A stretch of 64,000 nucleotides of DNA, from NCBI GenBank assembly GCA_035534455.1, contig DATLRV010000006.1:14500-78499 (forward strand), written 5' to 3'. Every line of letters begins with the position of its first letter. The first letter of the stretch is position 1. Both the position numbers and the translations under genes were made by a program. Under the pieces are notes generated by a model, which was given only the letters and a program-made list of their open reading frames with translations, searched no databases and was not told the origin of the DNA. The stretch comes from JAJYVT01 sp035534455. Lineage in GTDB: Bacteria > Actinomycetota > Acidimicrobiia > Acidimicrobiales > RAAP-2. Positions 26,047-34,601 of the stretch are shown piece after piece.

Positions 26047-27210
26047 GTGGCTGACATCGAGATCGGGATCTTCAAGTCCGGGCGCCAGGCGTACGGGTTC
26101 GACGACATCGCCATCGTGCCGAGCCGGAGGACCCGAGACCCCGAGGACGTCGACATCTCCTGGGAGATCGACGCGTACCGTTTCGGCCTCCCGCTCCTCG
26201 GCGCGGCGATGGACGGCGTGACGAGCCCGACCACCGCGATGGAGCTCGGGCGCCTCGGCGGGCTCGGCGTCTTGAACCTCGAGGGCCTCTGGACCCGCTA
26301 CGAGGACCCGATGTCGCTGTTCGACGAGATCCGCGAGATGGACGACGACAAGGCGACGCCGCGGATGCAGCAGATGTACCAGGAGCCCATCAAGCTCGAG
26401 CTGGTCACCGAGCGGATCCGCCAGATCAAGGAGTCCGGGGTCGTCACCGCCGCCTCCGTGACGCCGCAACGGACCGAGCAGCTCGCCCCCGCATGCCTCG
26501 CGGCGGAGCTCGACCTGCTCGTCGTCCAGGGCACCGTGGTCTCGGCCGAGCACGTGTCCAAGACGACCGAGCCGCTCAACCTGAAGCGGTTCATCCGGGA
26601 ATTCGAGCTCCCCGTCATCGTCGGGGGCTGCGCGTCGTACCAGGCGGGCCTGCACCTCATGCGCACCGGCGCGGTGGGCGTCCTCGTGGGCGTCGGCCCG
26701 GGCAACGCGTGCACCACCAGGGCGGTCCTCGGCCTCGGGGTGCCGCAGGCGACGGCGATCGCCGACGTCGCCGGCGCCCGCATGCGACATCTCGACGAGA
26801 CCGGCGTGTACGTCCACGTGATCGCCGACGGCGGGATGTCCAAGGGCGGCGACATCGCCAAGGCGGTCGCCTGCGGCGCCGACGCGGTCATGCTCGGGTC
26901 CCCGCTCTCCTCCGCGGTGGAGGCACCGTCGCGCGGCTTCCACTGGGGGATGGCGACGTTCCATCCCACGCTCCCGCGCGGCACGAGGGTGCGCACGGGG
27001 GTCCGCGGCACCCTCCAGGAGATCCTCCTCGGCCCCGCGCACGAGAACGACGGACGGATGAACCTCTTCGGCGCGCTGCGCACGGCAATGGCGACCTGCG
27101 GCTACGAGACCGTGAAGGAGTTCCAGAAGGCCGAGGTCATGGTCGCCCCCGCCCTGCAGACCGAGGGCAAGCAGCTCCAGCGGTCCCAGGGTGTGGGCAT
27201 GGGCCACTGA
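26047..27210 (+). CDS. guaB3: GuaB3-type IMP dehydrogenase-family protein
   Basis: The 387-residue TIM barrel lacks CBS domains and begins with the GuaB3 pattern FDDIAIVPSRRTRDPEDVD, DAYRFGLPLL and ELGRLGGLGVLNLEGL. A loop GVGPGNACTTRAVLG retains the Cys-Thr of active IMP/GMP-processing enzymes, and VHVIADGGMSKGGDIAKA is the phosphate site. The biochemical reaction of GuaB3 proteins is less certain than that of GuaB, so I give the family only. GGAGG precedes GTG 26047, and a TAGAGT box lies at 26004. Confidence 0.88.
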   Translation: MADIEIGIFKSGRQAYGFDDIAIVPSRRTRDPEDVDISWEIDAYRFGLPLLGAAMDGVTSPTTAMELGRLGGLGVLNLEGLWTRYEDPMSLFDEIREMDDDKATPRMQQMYQEPIKLELVTERIRQIKESGVVTAASVTPQRTEQLAPACLAAELDLLVVQGTVVSAEHVSKTTEPLNLKRFIREFELPVIVGGCASYQAGLHLMRTGAVGVLVGVGPGNACTTRAVLGLGVPQATAIADVAGARMRHLDETGVYVHVIADGGMSKGGDIAKAVACGADAVMLGSPLSSAVEAPSRGFHWGMATFHPTLPRGTRVRTGVRGTLQEILLGPAHENDGRMNLFGALRTAMATCGYETVKEFQKAEVMVAPALQTEGKQLQRSQGVGMGH

Positions 27211-29423
27211 GCGCGGCCGACGACCTCGTCAAGGACCTGAACCCGGCGCAGCGCGCCGCGGTGGAGCACCGCGGCGGTCCCCTGCTCGTCGTGGCCGGGG
27301 CGGGGTCGGGAAAGACCCGGGTCCTCACCCGGCGCATCGCGCACCTGCTCGCGAGCGGCGACGCGGCGCCCTGGGAGATCCTCGCCATCACCTTCACCAA
27401 CAAGGCGGCCGACGAGATGCGCCGGCGCGTCGCCGAGCTGGTGGGCGAGCGCGCCCAGCGGATGTGGGTGTCGACGTTCCACTCCGCCTGCCTTCGGATG
27501 CTCCGTGTCCACGGGATGCGGATCGGCTACGACAACGCGTTCACCGTGTACGACGACACCGACTCGCGCCGTCTCGTCGAGCTCGTCGAAGACGAGCTCG
27601 ACATCGACACCAAGCGCCTCGCGCCTCGCGCCGTCGCGGCGGTGATCTCCCAGGCGAAGGCGGAGCTCGTCGGCCCCGCTCGCTTCGCCGAGGAAGCGTC
27701 CTGGGGCGCCGACCCGTACCGGAGGCGGATCGGCGAGGTGTACGCCGGGTACCAGCGGCGGCTCAAAGCGGCCAACGCCATGGACTTCGACGACCTCCTC
27801 TTCCAGGCGGTCGTCCTGCTGCAGTCCTGCGAGGACGTCCTCGACGCCTACCGCAAGAGGTTCCGCCACATCCTGGTCGACGAGTACCAGGACACCAACC
27901 ACGCGCAGCACGAGCTGGTCCTGCTGCTCGGGCGCGAGCACGGGAACGTCACCGTCGTCGGTGACTCCGACCAGTCCATCTACCGGTGGCGCGGAGCGGA
28001 GGTCGCCAACATCCTCGAGTTCGAAGCGGCCTTCGGGAACGCCACGACCGTGCTGCTGGAGCAGAACTACCGGTCCACCCGGACGATCCTCGACGCGGCC
28101 AACGCGGTCATCTCGAACAACGTGGGCAGGCGCCCCAAGGAGCTGTTCACCGAGGGGGAGGAGGGCGAGCGGATCTGCCGCTACCAGGCGGAGGACGAGC
28201 GCGACGAAGCGTCGTTCGTCGCGCACGAGATCCTTCGACTCCGAGCGTCCGAAGGTCTCTCCTACGGCGATGTCGCCGTGTTCTACCGGACGAACGCGCA
28301 GAGCCGCGCGGTGGAAGAGGAGCTGGTCCATCAGGGGATCCCCTACAAGGTGGTGGGCGGGACCCGCTTCTACGACCGCCGGGAGATCCGCGACATGCTC
28401 GCCTACCTGCGGGTGATCGGGAACCCGGACGACGAGATCTCGTTCCGCAGGATCGTGAACGTCCCCAAGCGCGGCATCGGCCAGACGTCGGTGGTCCGGC
28501 TCTCGGCCGCCGCCGCGTCGGGCGGCATGCCGATCGGCAGGATGCTCGAGCGCGCCCAGGACGTGGGTCTCACGGGCAAGGCCCTCAAGGGGGCCCAGGA
28601 GCTGTCCGCCCTCCTCAGAGAGCTGCGCACCGCCGCGGCGGAGGTGCCGCCGGACGAGCTCGTCGAGCTCGTGGCCAAGCGGTCGGGCTATCTCGACGAC
28701 CTCGCCGCTGAGCGCACCCACGAAGCGGACGTTCGGATCGAGAACATCGGTGAGCTCGTCGACGCAGCCCGGGACTACGAGCGGCTGTCCGAGTTCCTGG
28801 AGACCGTCGCGCTCGTATCGGACTCCGACGAGCTCGACACCGACGGCTCACGCGTGTCGCTGATGACCCTGCACACCGCCAAGGGGCTCGAGTTCCCCGC
28901 GGTGTTCCTCGTCGGGCTCGAAGAGGGGATCTTCCCCCACTCCCGGACCCTCGGGGAGCCGCTCGAGCTCGAGGAGGAGCGCCGGCTCTGCTACGTGGGC
29001 ATCACCCGCGCGCGGCGCTTCCTCTACCTCACGCACGCATGGAGCCGCAGCCTCTGGGGCCGGACGATGCCGGGGCTGCCGAGCCGCTTCCTCGCCGAGG
29101 TACCCGAGGCGCTCCTTCGCGAGGTGGGAGGCGGGCGGATCTTCGGCGCCGGGACCGGCGTGCGCTCGACCCCCGACGGGTCGTCGCGCGGCGCGCTGCT
29201 CGCGCAGGGGGGACGGCGGCTCGCGGCGCCGGAGCGGACGACCACGGGCGCCGAGGACCTCGGCCTCGCCACGGGCGACCAGGTCGTGCACGAGCGGTGG
29301 GGACCGGGAGTGGTGATGAGCGCCGAAGGGGAGGGCGAGCGCGCGCAGGCGACCGTGCGGTTCGGCTCGGTCGGGCAGAAGACGTTGCTCCTGTGCGCCG
29401 CACCGTTGCGGCGCGCCACCTGA
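27207..29423 (+). CDS. pcrA: UvrD/PcrA-type ATP-dependent DNA helicase, apparent CTG start
   Basis: This SF1A 3'-5' helicase acts in repair and replication restart. The 738-residue product has the Q motif LNPAQRAAV, Walker A GAGSGKT, ITFTNKAADEM, Walker B VDEYQDTN, GDSDQSIYRWRGA and VGITRARRFLYL. A C-terminal Tudor-like segment contains GDQVVHERWGPGVV. CTG 27207 overlaps the guaB3 stop (CTGA). No ATG, GTG or TTG occurs in frame nearby; the next one upstream is 238 codons inside guaB3, and downstream ones would delete Walker A. Confidence 0.95.
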   Translation: MSAADDLVKDLNPAQRAAVEHRGGPLLVVAGAGSGKTRVLTRRIAHLLASGDAAPWEILAITFTNKAADEMRRRVAELVGERAQRMWVSTFHSACLRMLRVHGMRIGYDNAFTVYDDTDSRRLVELVEDELDIDTKRLAPRAVAAVISQAKAELVGPARFAEEASWGADPYRRRIGEVYAGYQRRLKAANAMDFDDLLFQAVVLLQSCEDVLDAYRKRFRHILVDEYQDTNHAQHELVLLLGREHGNVTVVGDSDQSIYRWRGAEVANILEFEAAFGNATTVLLEQNYRSTRTILDAANAVISNNVGRRPKELFTEGEEGERICRYQAEDERDEASFVAHEILRLRASEGLSYGDVAVFYRTNAQSRAVEEELVHQGIPYKVVGGTRFYDRREIRDMLAYLRVIGNPDDEISFRRIVNVPKRGIGQTSVVRLSAAAASGGMPIGRMLERAQDVGLTGKALKGAQELSALLRELRTAAAEVPPDELVELVAKRSGYLDDLAAERTHEADVRIENIGELVDAARDYERLSEFLETVALVSDSDELDTDGSRVSLMTLHTAKGLEFPAVFLVGLEEGIFPHSRTLGEPLELEEERRLCYVGITRARRFLYLTHAWSRSLWGRTMPGLPSRFLAEVPEALLREVGGGRIFGAGTGVRSTPDGSSRGALLAQGGRRLAAPERTTTGAEDLGLATGDQVVHERWGPGVVMSAEGEGERAQATVRFGSVGQKTLLLCAAPLRRAT

Positions 29424-29967
29424 GCCCATATGGTCGCGCTCGCGCCCTGACGGACGGAGGCTGGTGCGCAATGTCGATTGCAGGGCCCCCCAAATACCCC
29501 GAACAGGTCGGGTACAAACGTGGTCCCCCGACCGGCACACTCGCCTGACCAGGTGCTTTGGAAACCGACAAGGAATCGCAACATTTTTCTGACCCCGTCG
29601 CCCCGGTGTCATGGGCATTGCAACGTCAGGGTCGCATCGCCATCGTTCCTGCTCACAGCGCTGCGTCACGCGCCGCTCACCACCGTGACGGCTCGATCAT
29701 GCGCTTGACCTGGACGGTCGCATTGGCCCTGCGCCCTTTGTAACGTCGACCACGAAGCGCCTACACGGTCTCCACACACTTGGGCACCGGGTGCTTCTCG
29801 GGGGAAGGCGGAGGGGTGCCGCGACCGTCCTCGGCGGTCGCGCGCGTCCTCGAATCCATCCCTGATGGCGCAGCCGTCGGAGCAGGCGGACTGTGCGACG
29901 GGTCCCGGTCGAGCGCCCGCGTCCGGCCGGAGCCACCAACCGCACACGACGACAGCGAAGGATGCAC
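29424..29967 (+). other. 544-bp non-coding stretch ahead of the exported GH25-like gene
   Basis: No supported gene is present on either strand. The part around 29500-29620 is poorer in GC than its surroundings and contains a short T-run (29583-29589). The distal 150 bases are again GC-rich with one clean hairpin. I looked for a c-di-AMP (ydaO-type) riboswitch, frequent before actinobacterial wall hydrolases, and could not recognise one. Confidence 0.6.
29820..29842 (+). repeat. Inverted repeat in the leader of the GH25-like gene
   Basis: CGCGACCG and CGGTCGCG form a perfect 8-bp stem with a 7-base loop about 125 bases before the start codon. It may be part of a structured 5' leader or an operator. 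Confidence 0.55.
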
Positions 29968-31374
29968 ATGGGCACCGAGAAGAGGGCGGCGCGCTCGTGC
30001 GCGAGGGGCCCGGTGACGCACAAGGGCCGCACGTCCGGCAAGCCGAAGAAGACGGTCGTCGCGTCCTTCGTCGCCGCGGGAGCGCTGTGCTGCGCGATGG
30101 CGACGACCCCCGCCGGTGCTGCGACAGCGCCCACGACGACACCGCAGGTCCACGCACCGCTGGTGACCGGCACAAGCTCGAACCTCGCGTCGCTCCCCGC
30201 CAATTTCCAGGCGTACTGGCTCGCCACCGTGAACGGGAAGGTCTACGCCGCGGGCGGCGCGCAGAACTACGGAACACTCGCCGGGACGCATCTCGCCAAA
30301 CCCATCGTCGGCATGGCGGCGACGCCGACAGGCGGGGGGTACTGGCTCGTCGCCTCCGACGGCGGGATCTTCACGTTCGGCACTGCGTCCTTCTACGGCT
30401 CGATGGGCGGCAAGCGGCTCGCCGCGCCGATCGTGGGAATGTCCGCGTCGTCCACAGGGCACGGCTACCGCATGGTCGCCTCCGACGGCGGCATCTTCGA
30501 TCTCGGTCCCGCGGCCACCTTCTACGGCTCCCTCGGCGGGCACCCACGTCCCTACCCGATCACGGCGATGACCGCCATGTTCAGCGGAAAGGGCTATTGG
30601 CTGACGACAGCACAGGGCGGCGTCCAGAACTTCGGCACAGCACAGCTCTACGGGCGCACCCCGTCGTTGGGATCGTCCGTCGTGGGCATGGCGCCGGCAA
30701 AGGGAAACGGAGACCCCCCGCCTCCCGGCTACCCGACCGGGAGCTACGGCTACGACGTGTCGAACTACCAGTGCGGCAACTTCCCGTCCGGCGCCCACGC
30801 GATCGGCATCGTCGAGATCGACGGCTGGGGCGCCTCCGCCACGAACCCGTGCTTCATCACAGAGGTCAACTGGGCAGGGCCGGGGGTGAACCTCTACATG
30901 TTCATGGTGTACGGCACGTCGTCGACGCCCGAGCCGGGGTGTGCCGGCGCCCCGGTGCCGACGGCGTGCGACTTCGGGTACGCCAACGCCAACAGTGACT
31001 TCGCGACGGCGAGCGGCATGATCAACGGCCGGGCGACCGTGCCGTGGTGGCTCGACATCGAGCAGGCGAACTGGTCGTCCAACAAGTCGGCCAACGCCTC
31101 GGTCGTGACGGGGGCGGTCGACGCCCTGCATGCAGACGGCGTGGCGACAGTGGGCTTCTACTTCTCTCTCGACAATTGGACAACCTGGATGGGGACGTAC
31201 AACCCGTCCGGGCCGCTGTTCCCCGCCTGGTGGGGTGGGCCGGCACCTGCGACCAAGTGCCTCGAGGCGCGCCCGGTCGCGGCGTCCGGCGGGCACTTCA
31301 TCCCGTCGGGGCCGATCGCCCTCGTCCAGTACACAGACAACGTGCACGGGTTCGACGGCGACTACGCCTGCTAG
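29968..31374 (+). CDS. Exported protein: GYWLVASDGGIF-type repeats plus GH25-like C-terminal domain
   Basis: A long basic N-region (about 28 residues, many K and R) leads to a hydrophobic core and a likely cleavage after TTPAGAA near residue 52. Residues about 70-245 hold repeats of roughly 47 residues centred on GYWLVASDGGIF and AQFYGS-like text, probably a beta-propeller-type or wall-binding array. From about residue 260 the protein resembles GH25 muramidases: YGYDVSNYQCG near the domain start and WWLDIEQ, where the acidic residues would be catalytic. DUF1906 is the alternative. ATG 29968 has GAAGGA six bases upstream. ACA Thr codons are unusually frequent. Confidence 0.75.
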   Translation: MGTEKRAARSCARGPVTHKGRTSGKPKKTVVASFVAAGALCCAMATTPAGAATAPTTTPQVHAPLVTGTSSNLASLPANFQAYWLATVNGKVYAAGGAQNYGTLAGTHLAKPIVGMAATPTGGGYWLVASDGGIFTFGTASFYGSMGGKRLAAPIVGMSASSTGHGYRMVASDGGIFDLGPAATFYGSLGGHPRPYPITAMTAMFSGKGYWLTTAQGGVQNFGTAQLYGRTPSLGSSVVGMAPAKGNGDPPPPGYPTGSYGYDVSNYQCGNFPSGAHAIGIVEIDGWGASATNPCFITEVNWAGPGVNLYMFMVYGTSSTPEPGCAGAPVPTACDFGYANANSDFATASGMINGRATVPWWLDIEQANWSSNKSANASVVTGAVDALHADGVATVGFYFSLDNWTTWMGTYNPSGPLFPAWWGGPAPATKCLEARPVAASGGHFIPSGPIALVQYTDNVHGFDGDYAC

Positions 31375-31465
31375 GCCGGCCCCGGACCCGGCCCCGGAGG
31401 GAGCACGGCGAGCCTGCCGGAAGGCCGGCGGAAGCCCGGCTGGCGGTGTCCCGGTGGGTGCCGCA

Positions 31466-31471
31466 TATCAT
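31466..31471 (+). promoter_or_regulatory. Possible -10 box for the B12-binding mutase subunit gene
   Basis: TATCAT matches five of six consensus positions and ends eight bases before the ATG at 31480, consistent with a leaderless transcript. No -35 element stands out. Confidence 0.4.
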
Positions 31472-31479
31472 CCTCGTCG

Positions 31480-31941
31480 ATGACGCGTCCCTACCGAGTG
31501 GTCGTCGCCAAGCCCGGGCTCGACGGCCACGACCGGGGCGCCAAGGTCATCGCCCGGGCGCTTCGCGACGCGGGCTTCGAGGTGGTCTACACCGGCCTGC
31601 ACCAGACCCCCGAGCAGGTCGTCCACGCCGTCGTCCAGGAGGACGCCGATGCACTCGGGCTTTCCCTCCTCTCGGGGGCGCACCTGACGCTCGTCCCCAA
31701 GGTCATGGCGCAGCTCGAGGCGCAGGGGAGGTCCGACGTCCTCGTCATCGTCGGCGGGATCATCCCCGAGCGGGACATCCCGGCGCTGAAGCAACAGGGC
31801 GTGGCCGAGGTGTTCACGCCGGGGGCGGCCCTGCCGTCCATCGGCGCGTGGCTCGAGGAAGCCCTCGATCGCCGCGAGGCGCAGCAGGCCGTCTCGACCA
31901 GACAGCCGGCCGAGGGGCGTGCCGGCGGAAAGGGCAACTGA
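31480..31941 (+). CDS. Stand-alone cobalamin-binding subunit of an acyl-CoA mutase
   Basis: The 153-residue protein is a complete B12-binding Rossmann domain. It has the cobalt-ligand motif LDGHDRG near residue 17, GLSLLSGAHLTLVP and VGGIIPERDIPALKQQGV. It matches the C-terminal domain of methylmalonyl-CoA mutase and the small subunits of split mutases such as 2-hydroxyisobutyryl-CoA mutase. The large catalytic subunit is not in this window. Its place directly before sucCD suggests a propionate-to-succinyl-CoA link, which is inference. A basic Gly/Lys tail follows the domain. Confidence 0.88.
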   Translation: MTRPYRVVVAKPGLDGHDRGAKVIARALRDAGFEVVYTGLHQTPEQVVHAVVQEDADALGLSLLSGAHLTLVPKVMAQLEAQGRSDVLVIVGGIIPERDIPALKQQGVAEVFTPGAALPSIGAWLEEALDRREAQQAVSTRQPAEGRAGGKGN

Positions 31942-31945
31942 CCCG

Positions 31946-33115
31946 ATGGACCTCTACGAGTACCAGGGCAAGCAGTACTTCGCCCGTTACGGCATCCCGA
32001 CCTCGCCGGGCGGCGTGGCGGACTCCGTCGACGAGGCCGTCGCCCAGGCGGAGGCTGCGGGCTACCCGGTCGTCGTCAAGGCGCAGGTGAAGGTCGGCGG
32101 TCGGGGCAAGGCCGGCGGTATCAAGCTGGCCGCAGACGCCCAAGAGGTGCGCCGCCACGCCGGGGCGATCCTCGGCATGGATATCAAGGGCCACGTGGTG
32201 CACCGGCTCTGGGTCGAGCACGCGTCGGACATCGCGACCGAGTACTACGCGAGCTTCACGCTCGACCGACCGGCCAAGACGCACCTCGGGATGCTGTCGG
32301 CCGAAGGAGGGGTCGAGATCGAAGAGGTGGCGGCGACGAACCCCGGCGCCATCGCGCGGATCCACGTCGATCCAGTCCGCGGGCTCGACCTCGACACGGC
32401 CCGCCGGTGGGTCGACGACGCGGCGCTCGACGAGGCCGCCCGGGCCCAGGCGGCCGAGGTGCTCGTCGCCCTCTACCGCTGCTACGAGGAGGGCGACTGC
32501 GACCTGGCGGAGATCAACCCCCTCATCCTCACCACCGACGGACGCGTCCACGCGCTCGACGCGAAGGTCACGCTCGACGACAACGCGCGGTTCCGCCACC
32601 CGGAATGGGACGAGTTCGCCGCGACCGAGACCGAAGACCCACGGGAGAAGATGGCCAAGGAGAAGGGGCTCAATTACATCGGTCTGGACGGCGACGTGGG
32701 GGTCATCGCGAACGGGGCGGGGCTCGCCATGAGCACCTGCGACGTGGTGAACCAGGTGGGTGGCCGGCCCGCCAACTTCCTCGACATCGGCGGCGGCGCG
32801 AACGCCGACCTGATGTCTTCCGCCATGGAGGTCATCAACGCCGACCCGTCGGTGCGCTCGATCTTCGTCAACATCTTCGGCGGCATCACCCGGGTCGACG
32901 AGGTCGCCAAGGGGCTCATCGAGGCGTTGGGCCGCGTCGATCTCCGCTCGCCGATCGTGCTCCGTCTCGACGGCACCAACGCGGAGGAAGGCCGAGCGCT
33001 GCTGCAGCCGCATCTGTCCGACCGGCTCATGGCGGAGCGGACGATGCTGGAAGCGGCGCGCAAGGCGGTGGCGCTGGCGGGTGCAGCCGAGCAGAAGAGC
33101 GAGGAGCGAGCGTGA
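31946..33115 (+). CDS. sucC: Succinyl-CoA synthetase (ADP-forming) beta subunit
   Basis: With SucD it interconverts succinyl-CoA and succinate with nucleotide phosphorylation. The 389-residue ATP-grasp protein begins MDLYEYQGKQYFARYGIP, has KAQVKVGGRGKAGG, EINPL and the C-terminal GGANADLM and NIFGGITRVDEVAKG. ATG 31946 is chosen because the family begins there; an upstream start adds nine unrelated residues. The stop overlaps the sucD GTG. Confidence 0.97.
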   Translation: MDLYEYQGKQYFARYGIPTSPGGVADSVDEAVAQAEAAGYPVVVKAQVKVGGRGKAGGIKLAADAQEVRRHAGAILGMDIKGHVVHRLWVEHASDIATEYYASFTLDRPAKTHLGMLSAEGGVEIEEVAATNPGAIARIHVDPVRGLDLDTARRWVDDAALDEAARAQAAEVLVALYRCYEEGDCDLAEINPLILTTDGRVHALDAKVTLDDNARFRHPEWDEFAATETEDPREKMAKEKGLNYIGLDGDVGVIANGAGLAMSTCDVVNQVGGRPANFLDIGGGANADLMSSAMEVINADPSVRSIFVNIFGGITRVDEVAKGLIEALGRVDLRSPIVLRLDGTNAEEGRALLQPHLSDRLMAERTMLEAARKAVALAGAAEQKSEERA

Positions 33116-34002
33116 GCATCTTCGTCGACGAGACGACCACCGTCGTCGTCCAGGGCGTGAGCCCGACGAGCCAGGGCTTGTACCACGGGCTGCGAAACCG
33201 GGCGTACGGCACGAAGGTCGTTGCGGGCACGAACCCCAAGCGCGGGGGTGAGGTGATCGAGGACATCCCCATCTTTGCGACCGTCGCCGAGGCGGTGCAG
33301 GAGACGGGCGCCACGGCCTCCTTCATCTCGGTGCCGCCGCCGTTCGCCGCCGCGGCCATCCTGGAGGCCGCCGAGGCGGGCATCGCCTTCATCGTCTGCA
33401 TCACCGAGGGGATCCCGGCGCACGACGAGGCGCGCACCTACAACCGGCTCGTCGAGGAGCATCCGGTGACCCGGCTCCTCGGGCCCAACTGCCCGGGCAT
33501 CATTTCGCCGGGGAAGTGCAATATCGGCATCACCTCGGGCGACATCGCCCTCCCCGGCGGGCCCGTCGGCATCGTCAGCCGTTCGGGGACGCTGACCTAC
33601 CAGGCGCTCCACGAGCTGTCCCAGCAGGGGGTGGGGCAGACGACCTGCGTCGGCATCGGCGGGGACCCGGTGCCGGGGACGAACTTCATCGACTGCCTCG
33701 CCGCCTTCCAGGCGGACCCCGACACCAAGGCCGTCATGATGATCGGCGAGATCGGCGGCTCGGAGGAGGAGCGGGCGGCGGAGTTCATCTCGGCCAACGT
33801 GACCAAGCCGGTCGTCTGCTACATCGCCGGCGTCACCGCGCCGCCTGGCCGGAAGATGGGCCACGCCGGGGCGATCATCTCGGGATCCAAAGGCACCGCC
33901 CAGGCCAAGATGGAGGCGCTGCAAAAGGCCGGGGCGACCGTCGCCGAGAACCCGACCGAGGCCGCGGTGCGGATGGTCGAGATCGTGAAGGAGCTCGGCT
34001 GA
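33112..34002 (+). CDS. sucD: Succinyl-CoA synthetase alpha subunit
   Basis: The 296-residue CoA-binding subunit has VQGVSPTSQGLYHGLRNRAYG, GPNCPGIISPGKCNIG and the phosphohistidine motif GHAGAIISGSKG. GTG 33112 overlaps the sucC stop. Its stop lies in CTGA, whose CTG is the best purN start, so the TCA-cycle and purine genes appear to be translationally coupled. Confidence 0.97.
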   Translation: MSIFVDETTTVVVQGVSPTSQGLYHGLRNRAYGTKVVAGTNPKRGGEVIEDIPIFATVAEAVQETGATASFISVPPPFAAAAILEAAEAGIAFIVCITEGIPAHDEARTYNRLVEEHPVTRLLGPNCPGIISPGKCNIGITSGDIALPGGPVGIVSRSGTLTYQALHELSQQGVGQTTCVGIGGDPVPGTNFIDCLAAFQADPDTKAVMMIGEIGGSEEERAAEFISANVTKPVVCYIAGVTAPPGRKMGHAGAIISGSKGTAQAKMEALQKAGATVAENPTEAAVRMVEIVKELG

Positions 34003-34601
34003 CCTCCCGCCGCGTCGCCGTGCTCGCGTCGGGATCCGGGACGATCCTCGAGGCCGTGCTCGAGGCAGGCGTCGGGGTCGCCATCGTGCTCGCCGACCGC
34101 CCGTGCCGTGCGCTCGAGCTCGCATCGGCTGCCGGGGTCGAGGCGCTGCTCCTCGATCGGCGGGCGTTCGGCGGCTTCGGGCCGGCGTTCGACCGCGCCC
34201 GCTACACCGACGTCCTCACCGAGACCCTGACGGCGCGCGACGTGGACCTGATCGCGATGGCCGGGTTCGGCACGGTGCTTGCCGGAAGCGTCCACGACGC
34301 CTTCGGCGGCCGCATCCTGAACACGCACCCCTCGCTCCTTCCCGCCTTCCCCGGCTGGCACGCGGTCGCCGACGCGCTCGCGGCAGGGGTGGTGACGACG
34401 GGCTGCACCGTGCACCTGGCGGTCACTGCGGTCGACGCCGGCCCGGTGCTCGCCCAAGAGGCGGTGCCGGTGCAGCCCGGCGACACCGAGGCCACCTTGC
34501 ACGAGCGGATCAAGCGCGTCGAGCGGCGCCTCTACCCGGCGACGATCCTGCGCGTCCTCGGAGAGCTCGAAGCGGCCGGTGCGGAGGCGAGACCGGCGTG
34601 A
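33999..34601 (+). CDS. purN: Phosphoribosylglycinamide formyltransferase, apparent CTG start
   Basis: It formylates GAR with 10-formyl-THF in purine synthesis. The 200-residue product has VAVLASGSGTILEAVLE at the start, the catalytic NTHPSLLPAFPG and VHLAVTAVDAGPVLAQEAV. CTG 33999 overlaps the sucD stop. A GTG at 34020 would remove most of the first beta strand (leaving LASGSGT), and the next upstream start is far inside sucD. The stop overlaps purH. Confidence 0.93.
   Translation: MTSRRVAVLASGSGTILEAVLEAGVGVAIVLADRPCRALELASAAGVEALLLDRRAFGGFGPAFDRARYTDVLTETLTARDVDLIAMAGFGTVLAGSVHDAFGGRILNTHPSLLPAFPGWHAVADALAAGVVTTGCTVHLAVTAVDAGPVLAQEAVPVQPGDTEATLHERIKRVERRLYPATILRVLGELEAAGAEARPA

Noticed and set aside
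29424..29967. c-di-AMP riboswitch in the leader of the GH25-like gene
   Set aside because: Wall hydrolases often have one, but I could not find the conserved ydaO-type core segments; only a simple hairpin is present.
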